NCBI RefSeq assembly: GCF_900537115.1
Contig: NZ_UNRG01000001.1
Coordinates: forward strand, 745,121-809,120
DNA: 64,000 nt
Source: Arthrobacter sp. Alg241-R88
GTDB lineage: Bacteria > Actinomycetota > Actinomycetes > Actinomycetales > Micrococcaceae
Direction of reading: 5' to 3'
In this document: piece after piece, positions 50,721-59,044 of the stretch
How positions within the stretch are numbered: position 1 is the stretch's first letter
How the letters are laid out: each line of letters begins with the position of its first letter
Notes under the pieces: model-generated
What the model was told of the DNA's origin: nothing
What the model saw: only the letters and a program-made list of their open reading frames with translations
The model's database searches: none
Position numbers and translations under genes: made by a program

Positions 50721-52622
50721 TCAGCGACGGTAGACGCTCACTCCAGTGGTCGGAGTCCAGATCAGTGACCCTCCCTGGAAGTCCTGCCGACATTCACGCG
50801 AAGAGTTGCAGTACTCGTCAGTGTAGGGATACCCGAGCCAGCCGTTTTCGAAGTTTTGACTCGCCCAAACGTACCGGATCGATCCGAAGGGGCTGAAGTG
50901 GGCTCCAGTTGTCGATGACCAGATCATCGAGCCGCCCTGGAAGAACTGGTAGCAGCCGCCGTTCTTCAGGCCACATACTTCGTTGCTGACGGGATATCCG
51001 GTCTGGCCATTCTCGGAACCAAGCCGCTGGAAGCTTGAACGGATTGCACCTGCAGCGACAGCGTAGGCTCCGGATGAGGGAGACCAATAGATGTCACCTC
51101 CTTGGAACGTCTGCACGCATCCTGAAGCGGCATATCCGCACACTTGGCCCGAGGTCGGGTAACCCAAAACTCCGTTTTCGAAGCCCATCGCGGCGTAGCG
51201 GTCCCGGATTGGACCCGCAGGGCTGATCTGGATGCCTGTGCCGGTCCAGATGATGGCGCCTCCCTGAAACATCTGGTAGCAACCGCCGCCTTTTAGTCCG
51301 CAGATTTCAGGTCCCAAGACTGGATAGCCCAAAGGCCCGTTCTCGGAACCGGACCGCTGATAAGTGCCACGGATCGCTCCGTCGCGTATTGCGTGGGCGC
51401 CAGTGGCCGGAGACCACTGGATCGATCCGCCTTGGAAAATCTGGTAACAACCATTGTTGACCAATCCGCACGCTATCGGCCCCCAAGGATTCCCAATCCA
51501 GGACTTGGAGGCTTGGTATTCCTGGCTGAAGGCGGCTTCGATGTTTTCCCCGGATCGCGCAAAGCGTTGGAGCGATGCGTAATCTCCGTTCCATACGTTC
51601 GAGTCACCGGCGAAAGGACCCGTGCTGCTGTACTGCCAGATGCTGTAGGTGCTCCAGCTGGCTGTGGGAACCGGTCCTGCATTGTTAGTGGGGGAGCTTG
51701 GATAGGCAGCAACCCAGAGGGGATAGTCGCCAAAACCGGCAGGATTACCAAGGCATTGATTCCACCAACTCGTGTTGGTGTAGATGACCGGAAGCCGACC
51801 CGTAAGCGACTGCATGGTGTTGCCGAAGTCCCTCACCCACGATTGGAGTTGGGCCGGCGACATGTTGTAGCAAGTGTTGCCAAAGTAGAAACCGTTGATG
51901 GTCCGGCCTTCGTAGGGGTTGAACTCGAAGTCCAGGACGGGTGGCATGGTATATCCGTCCGCAGACCAGCCCCCTCCGTTGCGGACAAAGTAACGGGCCT
52001 GATCCGCTCCGGAGGACCAGTTCGGAATAGCGAAGTGGTACGCACCGCGGATCATCCCGACATTGCGTGAGCCCTGGTATTGCGAGCCGTACGACGGGTT
52101 GGTGTAGTAATTGCCTTCCGTGGCCTTTACATAAGCGAACCTTGAACCCATGTTCCACTGCTGCTGCCAGTCCACACTGGGCTGATGTCCACTGACGTCC
52201 AGACCCTGGACCCCAAACGTCGGCATCCAGGTGCCTTCGGTTGACAACGACTCGGCACTAAGCCGCCCAGCGGAATTGGAGGGAGTCGATGCCGTGACGC
52301 GGGCGGACCGCTGTCCCATTTCCGCTCCGCCGACTCCAACCGCTTCCGCCATCGACTGCGCAGCCTCTGCCGTGGGCGGGGCGGACGGTGTCGCCGTTGG
52401 TGCTATCTTCTCGGGGGGTGGGGCCGCCGACGATGTTGCCGGGGAGGGTGAACCAGTCGCGGAGCTGGTACTTGCGCCAGCGGCTGCGGTGGGCGTAGGG
52501 GCAGGTTCGGCGGCGGTCGCAAGGCCCGCCAGTCCTGGACCCGCTGCCAGACTGGCAGCCAGAAGCGCTATCCCCAACGACATCATTGCGGGGCGACGGG
52601 ACTGAGACGGGTTCCGCTTCAT
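50721..52622 (-). CDS. Secreted GH25 lysozyme with LGFP repeats
   Basis: 633 residues. Signal peptide (about 1-38, ending ATAAEP), then a ~100-residue Ala/Pro/Ser/Thr-rich linker. The GH25 muramidase domain (about 133-345) has the catalytic-site motifs VQGLDVSGHQPSVDW, FAYVKATEG, GAYHFA and PVLDFEFNPYEG. Five LGFP repeats follow (about 370-630), four with the cysteine loop CGLxxGGCYQ and the last with CNSSRECRQ. The enzyme should cut N-acetylmuramyl bonds in peptidoglycan. The ATG at 52622 is preceded by CCGGAGCAAAA; the open frame upstream is not coding. Confidence 0.9.
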   Translation of the reverse strand: MKRNPSQSRRPAMMSLGIALLAASLAAGPGLAGLATAAEPAPTPTAAAGASTSSATGSPSPATSSAAPPPEKIAPTATPSAPPTAEAAQSMAEAVGVGGAEMGQRSARVTASTPSNSAGRLSAESLSTEGTWMPTFGVQGLDVSGHQPSVDWQQQWNMGSRFAYVKATEGNYYTNPSYGSQYQGSRNVGMIRGAYHFAIPNWSSGADQARYFVRNGGGWSADGYTMPPVLDFEFNPYEGRTINGFYFGNTCYNMSPAQLQSWVRDFGNTMQSLTGRLPVIYTNTSWWNQCLGNPAGFGDYPLWVAAYPSSPTNNAGPVPTASWSTYSIWQYSSTGPFAGDSNVWNGDYASLQRFARSGENIEAAFSQEYQASKSWIGNPWGPIACGLVNNGCYQIFQGGSIQWSPATGAHAIRDGAIRGTYQRSGSENGPLGYPVLGPEICGLKGGGCYQMFQGGAIIWTGTGIQISPAGPIRDRYAAMGFENGVLGYPTSGQVCGYAASGCVQTFQGGDIYWSPSSGAYAVAAGAIRSSFQRLGSENGQTGYPVSNEVCGLKNGGCYQFFQGGSMIWSSTTGAHFSPFGSIRYVWASQNFENGWLGYPYTDEYCNSSRECRQDFQGGSLIWTPTTGVSVYRR

Positions 52623-53016
52623 TTTTGCTCCGGAGACAATGTGGCGCTCCGCCGAGCGCTCATTTGGTTGCTGCTCGGACGTTTCCCCCCAGGGATGCAC
52701 CAAGCAGGTGGTATTTCGACAATTAACGCGCCCACCATAGCACTGGAGTTACATCTGCAACTAGTGGTTCAGATGTTGCTGGTGTGATTGCAGTTGGCGC
52801 GATGGGGCGGGATACGTGCAGGTTCCCGGCGAAACGTTACTGATTGCTCGAAAGCAGTGGCCATGAAAGCACTTTTTCAGTTGCCCCAGCGATGTCTACC
52901 TTCGCTTGGCCTTGCCCGATACAACGGCGCGTGCGGGCTGGGAGCGTGAATGGTTCCCGGCTGGCACGATTGGCCGCCGTCAAGCGGCCAATCGATGCTG
53001 CAGACGCCGACTGCGA
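52623..53016. other. 394-bp intergenic region upstream of the GH25 gene
   Basis: No convincing coding frame. It should hold the GH25 promoter (minus strand) and, at its far end, the terminator of the LGFP gene at 53017. Two single GTAAC half-sites occur on the minus strand about 85 bp apart, too far for a standard MtrA box. Confidence 0.5.
52969..52992. terminator. Perfect hairpin after the LGFP gene at 53017
   Basis: ATTGGCCGC-cgtcaa-GCGGCCAAT, 9-bp perfect arms, 25 bp past the stop of the minus-strand LGFP gene. No T-run. Probable terminator. Confidence 0.65.
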
Positions 53017-53736
53017 CTAGTACCGGTCAGTCCAGATTCTTCCGTTGGACCAATAAATGATGCCGTCTTCAAAGTGCTGAGCACGCGTTGACGCATTCAC
53101 CGAATATTCGTCGGTTACAGGACGGCCCATGTAGAAGTAGCCACCGCCACGCTCGTATTCCCATCGGATGGCTCCCTGCAACAGCCGGGTTCCGTATTGA
53201 GGAGTGAAGTAGAACGTTCCACCCTGGAAAGCTTGAACGGCGCCCCCTGCGTACCAATAGGTCTCATCCGATACCGGATAGCCGGCTACCCCGGTCTGGC
53301 CGCCCTTGTTCCACCATGCCTCCCGGATGCCGGCTCCAATGTAGTGCAGGCCAATCTGAGGCGTGTAATACATCGTTCCGTTCGTGAAGTGCTGTGCGAT
53401 GGCACCGCCGCCTAACGGTTCCTCGTCTCGAATGGGCCAGCCCGCTTCATGCCCGGCGTACCACTTATTTTCGATTGCACCCCAAAGCGGATGCGCCCCA
53501 CCCACCGGTGACCAGAATATAATTCCGCCTTGAAAATCCTGCTGGGCTCCTCCGGTTACTGGGTACTCGTCCCAGAGCGGCAGCCCTAACGGTGATGAGG
53601 GTCCGCCAATGGACGAATATTTTGCGCCGATTGCGCCAACCACTGCCGGCGCGTAGGCTCCCGCTGCGGGACCGAGGCCTGAAAGAACAATCGCAGCCGC
53701 AGCTGCAATCGCTAATTTAGCCTTTAACTTCTTCAT
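53017..53736 (-). CDS. Small secreted LGFP-repeat protein (repeats only)
   Basis: 239 residues. Signal peptide MKKLKAKLAIAAAAAIVLSG (cleavage near AGA, about 27), then about four cysteine-free LGFP repeats to the end (GPSSPLGLPLWDEYPVTGG, EAGWPIRDEEPLGGGA, GVAGYPVSDETYWYAGG, YMGRPVTDEYSVNA). No catalytic domain, so it is probably a wall-binding or structural protein. ATG 53736 was chosen because GGGGAG lies 5 bp upstream; GTG-less frames up to 53850 are unlikely. Its codons and flanks look more A/T-rich than the neighbours, which hints at later acquisition. Confidence 0.82.
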   Translation of the reverse strand: MKKLKAKLAIAAAAAIVLSGLGPAAGAYAPAVVGAIGAKYSSIGGPSSPLGLPLWDEYPVTGGAQQDFQGGIIFWSPVGGAHPLWGAIENKWYAGHEAGWPIRDEEPLGGGAIAQHFTNGTMYYTPQIGLHYIGAGIREAWWNKGGQTGVAGYPVSDETYWYAGGAVQAFQGGTFYFTPQYGTRLLQGAIRWEYERGGGYFYMGRPVTDEYSVNASTRAQHFEDGIIYWSNGRIWTDRY

Positions 53737-54061
53737 TATTCTCCCCATTGCAATTCGTGAATCGGCAGCCCGGTGGGGCTGACGACTCATTATGCGGGAA
53801 GTTTCAATGGCCGAACTAACCTCGTCCACGAAATGATCGAGTAACGCCACACGCGTCGCCGCACCGTGTCAGAGATGAAAAGACTTCTGGAATCTAAAGT
53901 CAGTTGCAGAGTTCGCCTGTGGCGCGTTGAGCAGGTGCTCAGCACACCCCGAATAATTATCCACAGCGCCCGAGATATGACTTGGCAGCCTGTCGTAGGC
54001 TCCTTAGGCTTTACCCAGTTGCACTGCCTCCGCCGGGGGCGGCAGTTGTATTGGGGAACAT
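53737..54061. other. Divergent intergenic region before the tad operon
   Basis: 325 bp without a convincing gene. It is visibly more A/T-rich at the LGFP end. Contains the DnaA-box-like motif at 53957 and should hold the tadA promoter and that of the LGFP gene. Confidence 0.55.
53957..53965 (+). promoter_or_regulatory. DnaA-box-like TTATCCACA upstream of tadA
   Basis: Perfect TTATCCACA in the orientation of tadA, ending 96 bp before its ATG. The same 9-mer stands 110 bp before the cpaB/cpaE-like pair at 12.7 kb. Role unknown; see findings. Confidence 0.5.
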
Positions 54062-55285
54062 ATGGACGCGCTGGGAATTGTCGAGGACGAAGTCCGCGAG
54101 CTTATCCGTCGTCGAGGGCTTGATCCGCTCCACCAAGTGGGAGAAGTCCGGCGCCTTGTAGAGGCAGCAGTCAGCGACTACGACGAGCGGGCACTTATGG
54201 GTCCGCTCCCTCCCATTGGGCCTTTGGATGCGGCACGCAAGTTCCTTTTTGATGCTGTCGCCGGATTCGGCGTACTTCAGCCACTCCTGGACGATCCGAC
54301 CATCGAAGAGGTTTGGATCAACGCGCCCAACGAAATCTACGTCGCCAGGAATGGTGAGTCCGAGCTGACCTCGCTCAGCCTGACGGATCAGCAGGTGCGG
54401 GACTTGGTGGAGCGGATGCTCAAGAGTTCCGGCCGCCGCCTGGATATGTCATCGCCCTTCGTCGATGCAGCACTCCCTGACGGGTCCAGGCTCCACGTCG
54501 TGATCCCCGACGTCACACGGAGGCACTGGGCCGTCAACATCAGGAAGTTCGTCGTTAAGGCGAGCCGGCTTGAGCACTTAGTTGAGCTGGGCACGCTGAC
54601 ACCGCAATCGGCCCGTTTCCTCGGTGCCGCAGTTTCCAGCGGGCTCAACATCCTCGTCTCTGGAGCAACGCAGGCAGGCAAAACCACAATGCTCAACTGC
54701 CTTGCAGCCAGTATTGGGAGCCGGGAACGTGTCATAACCGTTGAAGAAATCTTCGAGCTGCAATTCCCTCTTCGGGACGTTGTTGGGTTGCAATGCCGTC
54801 AGCCGAACCTTGAAGGGGAGGGTGAGATACCGATGCGCCGGCTGGTGAAGGAAGCGCTCCGGATGCGTCCCGACCGACTCGTCGTCGGTGAAGTGCGGGA
54901 AGCAGAAAGCCTGGACATGCTGATCGCCCTAAATTCAGGACTGCCGGGGATGTGCACTGTCCACGCAAATTCCGCGCATGATGCCGTCACCAAAATCTGC
55001 ACACTCCCCTTGCTGGCTGGAGAAAATATCTCCAGCCAGTTCGTCGTGCCCACGGTCGCGTCCTGCATCGACCTCGTGGTGCACTGCAGCCGTCGCGCGG
55101 ATGGGCGCCGGGAAGTGACCGAAATCCTGGCCCTCGGCAGCCGGGTGGAGAACGGCATTATCGAATCATCACCGGTGTTCTCTATGGTGGACGGCCTGCT
55201 GCAACCACGGCCCACCTCCATGCCGGCGCAGGAGAAATTCTCCAGGGCCGGATATGACGTCGCCGCGCTGCTGGACCCGCGATGA
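54062..55285 (+). CDS. tadA: Tad pilus assembly ATPase TadA/CpaF
   Basis: 407-residue type II/IV secretion ATPase that powers assembly (and possibly retraction) of Tad/Flp pili. N-terminal helical domain (about 1-60), then the PAS-like N-domain (LQPLLDDPTIEEVWINAP), Walker A ILVSGATQAGKTTMLN (about 198-205), Asp box ITVEEIFELQF, Walker B DRLVVGEVREAESLDML (about 272) and the His box GMCTVHANSA. All catalytic motifs are intact. First gene of an operon in which tadB overlaps by 4 bp. Confidence 0.94.
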   Translation: MDALGIVEDEVRELIRRRGLDPLHQVGEVRRLVEAAVSDYDERALMGPLPPIGPLDAARKFLFDAVAGFGVLQPLLDDPTIEEVWINAPNEIYVARNGESELTSLSLTDQQVRDLVERMLKSSGRRLDMSSPFVDAALPDGSRLHVVIPDVTRRHWAVNIRKFVVKASRLEHLVELGTLTPQSARFLGAAVSSGLNILVSGATQAGKTTMLNCLAASIGSRERVITVEEIFELQFPLRDVVGLQCRQPNLEGEGEIPMRRLVKEALRMRPDRLVVGEVREAESLDMLIALNSGLPGMCTVHANSAHDAVTKICTLPLLAGENISSQFVVPTVASCIDLVVHCSRRADGRREVTEILALGSRVENGIIESSPVFSMVDGLLQPRPTSMPAQEKFSRAGYDVAALLDPR

Positions 55286-56139
55286 TATCGGCGCTTTTGG
55301 GAGTAACCGCAGGGGCCGGGTTCTTCCTGATCTGGTGGTCCTTTTGGGAGTCGCCGAAGTCGGCGTGCCAAAAGGAAAGGACCAGCCGTCTTGCGGACCT
55401 CCTTGCCGGGGCGGGAATCGAGAAAGTGTCTGCGTCCGGACTGGTGGGAACCTGCATCGGACTCGGGCTTTCAGTGGCTCTGGTCTTTTTCGCCATAACC
55501 CGCTCGTGGCCGATCTCCATCTGTTTCGGCCTCTTCGGGGTCTGGCTGCCGATAACGGTCCTTCGCTGGAAGGCAAAGAAGAGGAGCGCCTTGCTGCGCA
55601 CGCTCTGGCCCGATGTTGTCGACCACCTACGTTCTGCCATCCGTGCGGGACTGCCTCTGCCGGAGGCACTCATCCAACTCGGCGACAAAGGACCCGAAGA
55701 ACTTCGGCACGTCTTCCGGGACTTCGGAGCAGACTACCGCGCGGGCGGCAACTTTGAAGCCTCACTCAACCAGCTCAAGCACCGGCTTGCCGATCCTGTT
55801 GCAGATCGGATTGTCGAAGCGTTGCGCCTGACGAGGGAAGTGGGCGGCTCCGACCTAGGCAAGCTCCTCGGAACACTGGCTGAGTTTCTGCGGGAAAACG
55901 CCCGGACACGCAGTGAGTTGGAGGCGCGGCAGTCCTGGACCGTCAACGCAGCACGGCTCGCCGTTGCCGCGCCCTGGATCGTCATGATGCTCCTTGCGAC
56001 AAGACCGGAGGCGGTACAGGCCTACAACACACCAATGGGCGCCGCAGTCCTGCTTGGCGGCCTGGTGGTCTCCTTGGTCTGCTACTCCATAATGCTTCGG
56101 ATTGGTGCACTTCCCCAGGACGAGCGGGTGCTCAGATGA
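55282..56139 (+). CDS. tadB: Tad pilus inner-membrane protein TadB
   Basis: 285-residue T2SF-domain membrane protein, one half of the Tad platform. One hydrophobic segment at the N-terminus (about 2-20), two around 55-92, a cytoplasmic T2SF helical domain (LPEALIQLGDKGPEELRHVF, REVGGSDLGKLLGTLAEFLREN, about 120-215) and two C-terminal TM segments (about 225-280). Overlaps tadA and tadC by ATGA-type junctions, so the three are coupled. Confidence 0.9.
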   Translation: MISALLGVTAGAGFFLIWWSFWESPKSACQKERTSRLADLLAGAGIEKVSASGLVGTCIGLGLSVALVFFAITRSWPISICFGLFGVWLPITVLRWKAKKRSALLRTLWPDVVDHLRSAIRAGLPLPEALIQLGDKGPEELRHVFRDFGADYRAGGNFEASLNQLKHRLADPVADRIVEALRLTREVGGSDLGKLLGTLAEFLRENARTRSELEARQSWTVNAARLAVAAPWIVMMLLATRPEAVQAYNTPMGAAVLLGGLVVSLVCYSIMLRIGALPQDERVLR

Positions 56140-57077
56140 TGGAAATTTCACCTCCTGCTGTTGTCTGCGGAATGCTGATGGGCATCGGCCTGTGGCTCGT
56201 TATTTTCCGGTCTCCTTTTATGCGTGCCGTCACCCTGTCCCAGCGCATAGAGCCGCAGCTGAAATCACAGATCCTTGAGTCCAGGCTGCTGCGCGCCGGG
56301 GAACACAGCCCGACACCCTTTGGGCCGCTGGGAAGGATTCTTCGACCCGTACTTCAGGACGGCCTGGCAACCCTCGCGCGGCTTAACCCGGCGTCGAAAG
56401 CTACGGCCCGACGACTGGCCCAGGCCGGAATTGATAAGTCACCGGTTGATTTTCGTGCGGAACAACTATTGTGGGCGGCCGCCGGGTTCGCGGTGTCCAT
56501 CATCTTCATCGTTTTCGGTGCGGCCTCGGGCAGGTTCAACCCGGTATTGGCTGCCGTTGCTGTCTTGGGGAGTGGCGTCGGAGGGTTTATCTTCCGCGAC
56601 TACTGGCTCGGTGCGCAGATCCGCCGAAGGGAGTCGAAGATGATGGCGGAATTCCCCGGCCTGGCAGAACTGATGGCGTTGGCAGTCAGCGCGGGGGAGA
56701 GCGCTACTGGCGCCCTGGACAGGGTCTGCCGTAGCGCCGAAGGTGAGCTCACGAAGGAGTTCGCAAAGGTCCTTACCGAGACGAGAGCGGGAAAGCCCTT
56801 GATCCAGGCACTGCAGGAGTTCTCGGCGCGGACAGACCTGGCACCCCTCGTCCGTTTCGTCGACGGAATTGTCGTTGCAGTAGAAAGGGGCACTCCCTTG
56901 GCCGATGTGCTCCGTGCCCAGGCGCAGGACGTACGTGATACGGCAAAGCGTGACCTGATGGAAACCGCAGGCAAGAAGGAAATTGCCATGATGGTGCCGC
57001 TCGTATTTGGGGTGCTGCCCTTGACTGTTGTTTTTGCTGTCTTCCCGGGCATTGCCGCAATAAATCTCGGATTTTGA
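56136..57077 (+). CDS. tadC: Tad pilus inner-membrane protein TadC
   Basis: 313-residue T2SF-domain protein paralogous to TadB. TM segments near 8-25, 108-125 and 130-150 flank a cytoplasmic T2SF domain (FPGLAELMALAVSAGESATGAL, FVDGIVVAVERGTPLADVLRAQAQDVR, about 170-275), with a C-terminal TM (MVPLVFGVLPLTVVFAVFPG). Start ATG 56136 overlaps the tadB stop; ATG 56139 is equally possible. Confidence 0.9.
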   Translation: MMEISPPAVVCGMLMGIGLWLVIFRSPFMRAVTLSQRIEPQLKSQILESRLLRAGEHSPTPFGPLGRILRPVLQDGLATLARLNPASKATARRLAQAGIDKSPVDFRAEQLLWAAAGFAVSIIFIVFGAASGRFNPVLAAVAVLGSGVGGFIFRDYWLGAQIRRRESKMMAEFPGLAELMALAVSAGESATGALDRVCRSAEGELTKEFAKVLTETRAGKPLIQALQEFSARTDLAPLVRFVDGIVVAVERGTPLADVLRAQAQDVRDTAKRDLMETAGKKEIAMMVPLVFGVLPLTVVFAVFPGIAAINLGF

Positions 57078-57138
57078 ACGCCAAACGCGATCGTACGCAT
57101 TGACCAATTCGAAGCTGGAAAAAGGAATAGGACGGAAA

Positions 57139-57387
57139 ATGAAAAAATTGGGGATCCGCTCGATGATGCTGTTCCTGTCGATTGCCGCAACACTGCTGGC
57201 AGGGGCGGTGGGCGGAACGGCACAGCCAGGGAGGGGCCCAGCGAAGGACCACCCTGAGCGGGGTGATGTCCCTGGCTGGGTGATGATCACACTCATGTCC
57301 GCCGTCCTCGTGGCAGCGCTGCTTGCGCTCGCCGGCCCGGCACTCGAAGCCATGTTCAACCAGGCGATGGACAAGGTCGGAAGCTAA
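57139..57387 (+). CDS. Candidate Flp-type pilin, atypical
   Basis: 82-residue protein. A basic start and hydrophobic stretch (about 5-26) precede a charged spacer with ERGDVPGWVMITLMSAVLVA and a second hydrophobic helix (about 52-70) ending in LEAMFNQAMDKVGS. Position between tadC and the TadE-like genes, size and the G-D-V-P-G-W hydrophobic helix match the small pilin-like genes of actinobacterial Tad operons. The usual Flp processing signature (Gly, then Glu at +5, Tyr at +6) is not present. ATG 57139 follows GGACGGAAA; a TTG at 57100 is less likely. Confidence 0.6.
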   Translation: MKKLGIRSMMLFLSIAATLLAGAVGGTAQPGRGPAKDHPERGDVPGWVMITLMSAVLVAALLALAGPALEAMFNQAMDKVGS

Positions 57388-57390
57388 CAG

Positions 57391-57858
57391 ATGACAGCGT
57401 CCACCCGCGGTAGGAACACAAACCGCGCTCTGGACACGCGACGCAAAGCGCCGCGCCCGGGTAAGTCAATCCCGCATCGGGCAACCGAATCCCGGGAGCA
57501 GGGGTCTGCTGTCGTCGAATTCGTCCTGGTCGGCAGCCTCCTCACACTGTTCTTCCTTGCGATCATTCAGCTGGCACTGGTCCTGCACATTAGGAACACG
57601 TTGATTGACGCAGCGGCATCGGGTGCCCGGTACGGAACCCTCGCCGACCGGAGTGCTGCGGACGCGGAGGAAAGGACACGCAGCCTCATCCATTCCGCCT
57701 TGAACGCGGGCTTTGCCCAACAGGTCAGCACCCGCGAAGTGACGTACCAGGGCCTGCGGACCCTGGAAGTGACCGTACGGGCTCCGATGCCCGTAATAGG
57801 TCTCATTGGACCCCGGGACCTTTTGGAGGTGAAAGGTCATGCCGCTGTCCAGCCGTGA
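57391..57858 (+). CDS. TadE-like pseudopilin
   Basis: 155 residues. A ~35-residue basic leader ends in REQGSAVVEFVLVGSLLTLFFLAII, the TadE signature: a prepilin-like Gly, Glu at +5 and a hydrophobic helix. The C-terminal domain (RNTLIDAAASGARYGTLADR, LEVTVRAPMPVIGLIGP) is typical of the family. TadE/F are minor pseudopilins processed by the prepilin peptidase; no such peptidase gene is in this window. Overlaps the next gene by 20 bp. Confidence 0.82.
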   Translation: MTASTRGRNTNRALDTRRKAPRPGKSIPHRATESREQGSAVVEFVLVGSLLTLFFLAIIQLALVLHIRNTLIDAAASGARYGTLADRSAADAEERTRSLIHSALNAGFAQQVSTREVTYQGLRTLEVTVRAPMPVIGLIGPRDLLEVKGHAAVQP

Positions 57859-58444
57859 CCCAAGCCGCGGGTCTCTCCGCACCCGGCTGATGGTAGCCCT
57901 CTGCCTCGCGCCGGACACTGCAGAGCAAGAGCCCTCGGCCCTGCCCGGGTTACCGCGCCGCGAAGTAAGCAGGCACCGCCGGGAAGGTGTTCACCTGCCG
58001 GAATCCATGCAGCGGCCGTCGCGCGACGGCCAGCATGAACGGGGGAGCGCGGTGGTTGAGTTCACCTTCCTGGCCCTCCTGCTGATGGTGCCGCTTGTGT
58101 ACTTCATCATCACCATGAGCCAGATCCAGGCCGGCTCCTTTGCTGTCGTCGGGGCGGCTGACCAGGCTGCCAAGGTCTACATAGCGCAGCCCGACGCAGC
58201 GACGGCCCAGGCAGCAGCCGAACAGGCAGTCGCGATCGCGCTCGCCGACTTCGGCCACCAGCCGGAAGGGGCGCAGGTGGCAACGTCCTGCAATCCCGCA
58301 GATTGCCAGGCGGCCGGCAGCACAGTCACGGTAACCGTTAGCCTGACAGTGCCACTCCCGTTCCTGCCGTTCAACGATGATTTTCGCCTCAGCGCCAGTG
58401 AAGTCGAGGCGTCGTCCACACAACTGGTGGGCAGGTTCCGGTGA
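57839..58444 (+). CDS. Second TadE-like pseudopilin
   Basis: 201 residues with a long (~68-residue) Arg-rich leader before HERGSAVVEFTFLALLLMVPLVYFII, again a TadE-type prepilin helix with Glu at +5. The outer domain has QAGSFAVVGAADQAAKVYIA and two cysteines (SCNPADCQA) that could form a disulfide. The start is supported by GGAGGTGAAAGGTC directly upstream, although it lies inside the preceding gene. Followed by the TadG-like gene with a 4-bp overlap. Confidence 0.78.
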   Translation: MPLSSRDPSRGSLRTRLMVALCLAPDTAEQEPSALPGLPRREVSRHRREGVHLPESMQRPSRDGQHERGSAVVEFTFLALLLMVPLVYFIITMSQIQAGSFAVVGAADQAAKVYIAQPDAATAQAAAEQAVAIALADFGHQPEGAQVATSCNPADCQAAGSTVTVTVSLTVPLPFLPFNDDFRLSASEVEASSTQLVGRFR

Positions 58445-58887
58445 GAGAAGTGCCGCGGGATGAAGACGGTCAGATCATGGTGATGATCTTGGGCTACGTC
58501 GTTTTAGCCCTGTTGGTCACAACTGTGGTCATCGGCATTTCGTCCGTCTACCTCGAACACAAACGGCTGCTTTCCCTGGCCGACGGCGCCTCCCTTGCTG
58601 CCGCAGGCAGCTACACCCTCGGCGAGGTGGATACCCAAGGAGGCAGCCCCTCTGCGGTCTTGAGCCCTGCGAGGGTAAGGAACGTGGCAGCAGATTTCGT
58701 CTCCAGGAGCCCCGCGTCACAGCGTTTTGATGCGCTCGCCGTCACGGAGGCAACCGGCAGCCCTGACGGTTCTACCGCTGTCGTAGTTCTGACTGCTGCG
58801 GTACACCCGCCGGTGGTGAACTTCCTGATGCCTGATGGCATAAAGATCGAGGCCTCTTCAACTGCTCGCTCGCGTCTTACCCGCTGA
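58441..58887 (+). CDS. TadG-like pilus protein
   Basis: 148 residues. DEDGQIMVMILGYVVLALLVTTVVIGISSVYLE is the Gly-containing hydrophobic N-terminal helix of TadG-type proteins, followed by HKRLLSLADGASLAAAGSYTLG, the conserved 'helix-ADGAALAAA' segment. Much shorter than full TadG, as usual in actinobacteria. GTG start overlapping the previous stop. Last gene of the tad operon. Confidence 0.78.
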   Translation: MREVPRDEDGQIMVMILGYVVLALLVTTVVIGISSVYLEHKRLLSLADGASLAAAGSYTLGEVDTQGGSPSAVLSPARVRNVAADFVSRSPASQRFDALAVTEATGSPDGSTAVVVLTAAVHPPVVNFLMPDGIKIEASSTARSRLTR

Positions 58888-58900
58888 CGCCGCTCAGCGC

Positions 58901-58992
58901 GCCGCAAATGCCCCCGGCACTACCGGCGCGCCGACAGCCCCCCGCCGTACCGGCGCCGACAGCCCCCGGCCTACCGGCGCCGCAACTGCCCC
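58901..58992. repeat. Imperfect tandem repeat in the tad-prfB intergenic region
   Basis: Three units start TACCGGCGC at 58921, 58948 and 58972, each followed by a GCCGACAGCCCCC-like stretch (27, 24 and 21 bp), preceded by a partial unit (GCCGCAAATGCCCCCGGCAC). C-rich, with no strong hairpin. Function unknown; could form structured RNA or simply be slippage-prone DNA. Confidence 0.7.
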
Positions 58993-59044
58993 ATAGGGCC
59001 GCAGGGTCCGGGCCTTCAGCGGGATAGCGTAGGCTTAAACAACC

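Noticed and set aside
52740..52845. MtrA box (tandem GTAAC) upstream of the GH25 gene
   Set aside because: Two GTAAC half-sites exist on the minus strand but are about 85 bp apart rather than in close tandem.
58901..58992. CRISPR-like array
   Set aside because: Units are short, contiguous and degenerate, without spacers or cas genes.
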